From the NCBI GenBank assembly GCA_017885385.1, contig JAFNGF010000436.1:1-5660 (forward strand): DNA of 5,660 bases, written 5' to 3'. Made by a program: the position numbers and the translations under genes. Positions within the stretch are counted from its first letter, which is position 1. Each line of letters begins with the position of its first letter. A model generated the notes under the pieces. It saw only the letters and a program-made list of their open reading frames with translations. It did not search any database and was not told the DNA's origin. Shown here piece after piece: positions 5,638 to 5,660 of the stretch. The stretch is from Planctomycetota bacterium. Its GTDB lineage: Bacteria; Planctomycetota; Phycisphaerae; Sedimentisphaerales; Anaerobacaceae.

Positions 5638-5660
5638 CAGGCCAGAAGGGAATCGAACCC
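5638..5660 (-). tRNA. tRNA 3' end, probably tRNA-Trp (truncated by window)
   Basis: The minus strand from 5660 reads GGGTTCGATTCCCTT, the T-stem and loop with the TTCGA motif. It is followed by the acceptor strand CTGGCCT (5645-5639) and a G discriminator at 5638. CCA is not encoded. The anticodon is outside the window. A tRNA-Trp gene directly before secE is common in bacteria, and tRNA-Trp usually carries a G discriminator, so Trp is the likely identity by context. Confidence 0.85.

Overview
The window carries one bacterial ribosomal-protein/RNA-polymerase gene cluster, all on the minus strand. Read in the direction of transcription (right to left) it is: 3' end of a tRNA (probably tRNA-Trp), secE, nusG, rplK (L11), rplA (L1), rplJ (L10), rplL (L7/L12), and the 5' part of rpoB (RNA polymerase beta). 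This is the classic conserved bacterial order. No plus-strand gene is credible; the long plus-strand reading frames all lie antisense to these genes.

The organism is a bacterium. The SecE core (residues about 67-92, with the stretch IAAEGEMKKVSW) and the style of L7/L12 and RpoB resemble Planctomycetota (Phycisphaerae-like) from memory. I could not run a search, so treat the phylum as a moderate-confidence guess. Base composition looks moderate and similar across all genes, with no sign of horizontally acquired DNA.

Layout: 5638-5660 tRNA 3' end; 5195-5578 secE (GTG start); 4606-5148 nusG; 4119-4550 rplK; 3354-4031 rplA; 2696-3229 rplJ; 1998-2501 rplL; 1-1874 rpoB, running off the left edge. 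Intergenic gaps are 46, 55, 87, 124, 194 and 123 nt from secE to rpoB. The longer ones hold potential RNA hairpins. I saw no convincing promoter or rho-independent terminator, and no gene-free stretch exceeds 200 nt.

Functionally the cluster joins protein export (SecE), transcription elongation (NusG, RpoB) and the ribosomal GTPase-associated centre and stalks (L11, L1, L10, L12). In well-studied bacteria, L1 and L10-L12 repress their own messages, and the rplL-rpoB gap tunes polymerase output.

The most notable observation is at the extreme left. Positions 1-25 and 53-77 form a perfect inverted repeat, and the 27 nt between them is the expected continuation of rpoB in reverse orientation. 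This breaks rpoB after residue 607 and most likely reflects a fold-back chimera or contig-end misassembly. Secondary points are an unusual Q/K/E-rich N-terminal extension on L7/L12, a multi-stem foldable rplL-rpoB gap, near-identical translation start regions on rplK and rplL, and changes in a normally conserved RNA-contact motif of L1. I found no novel biological system here.
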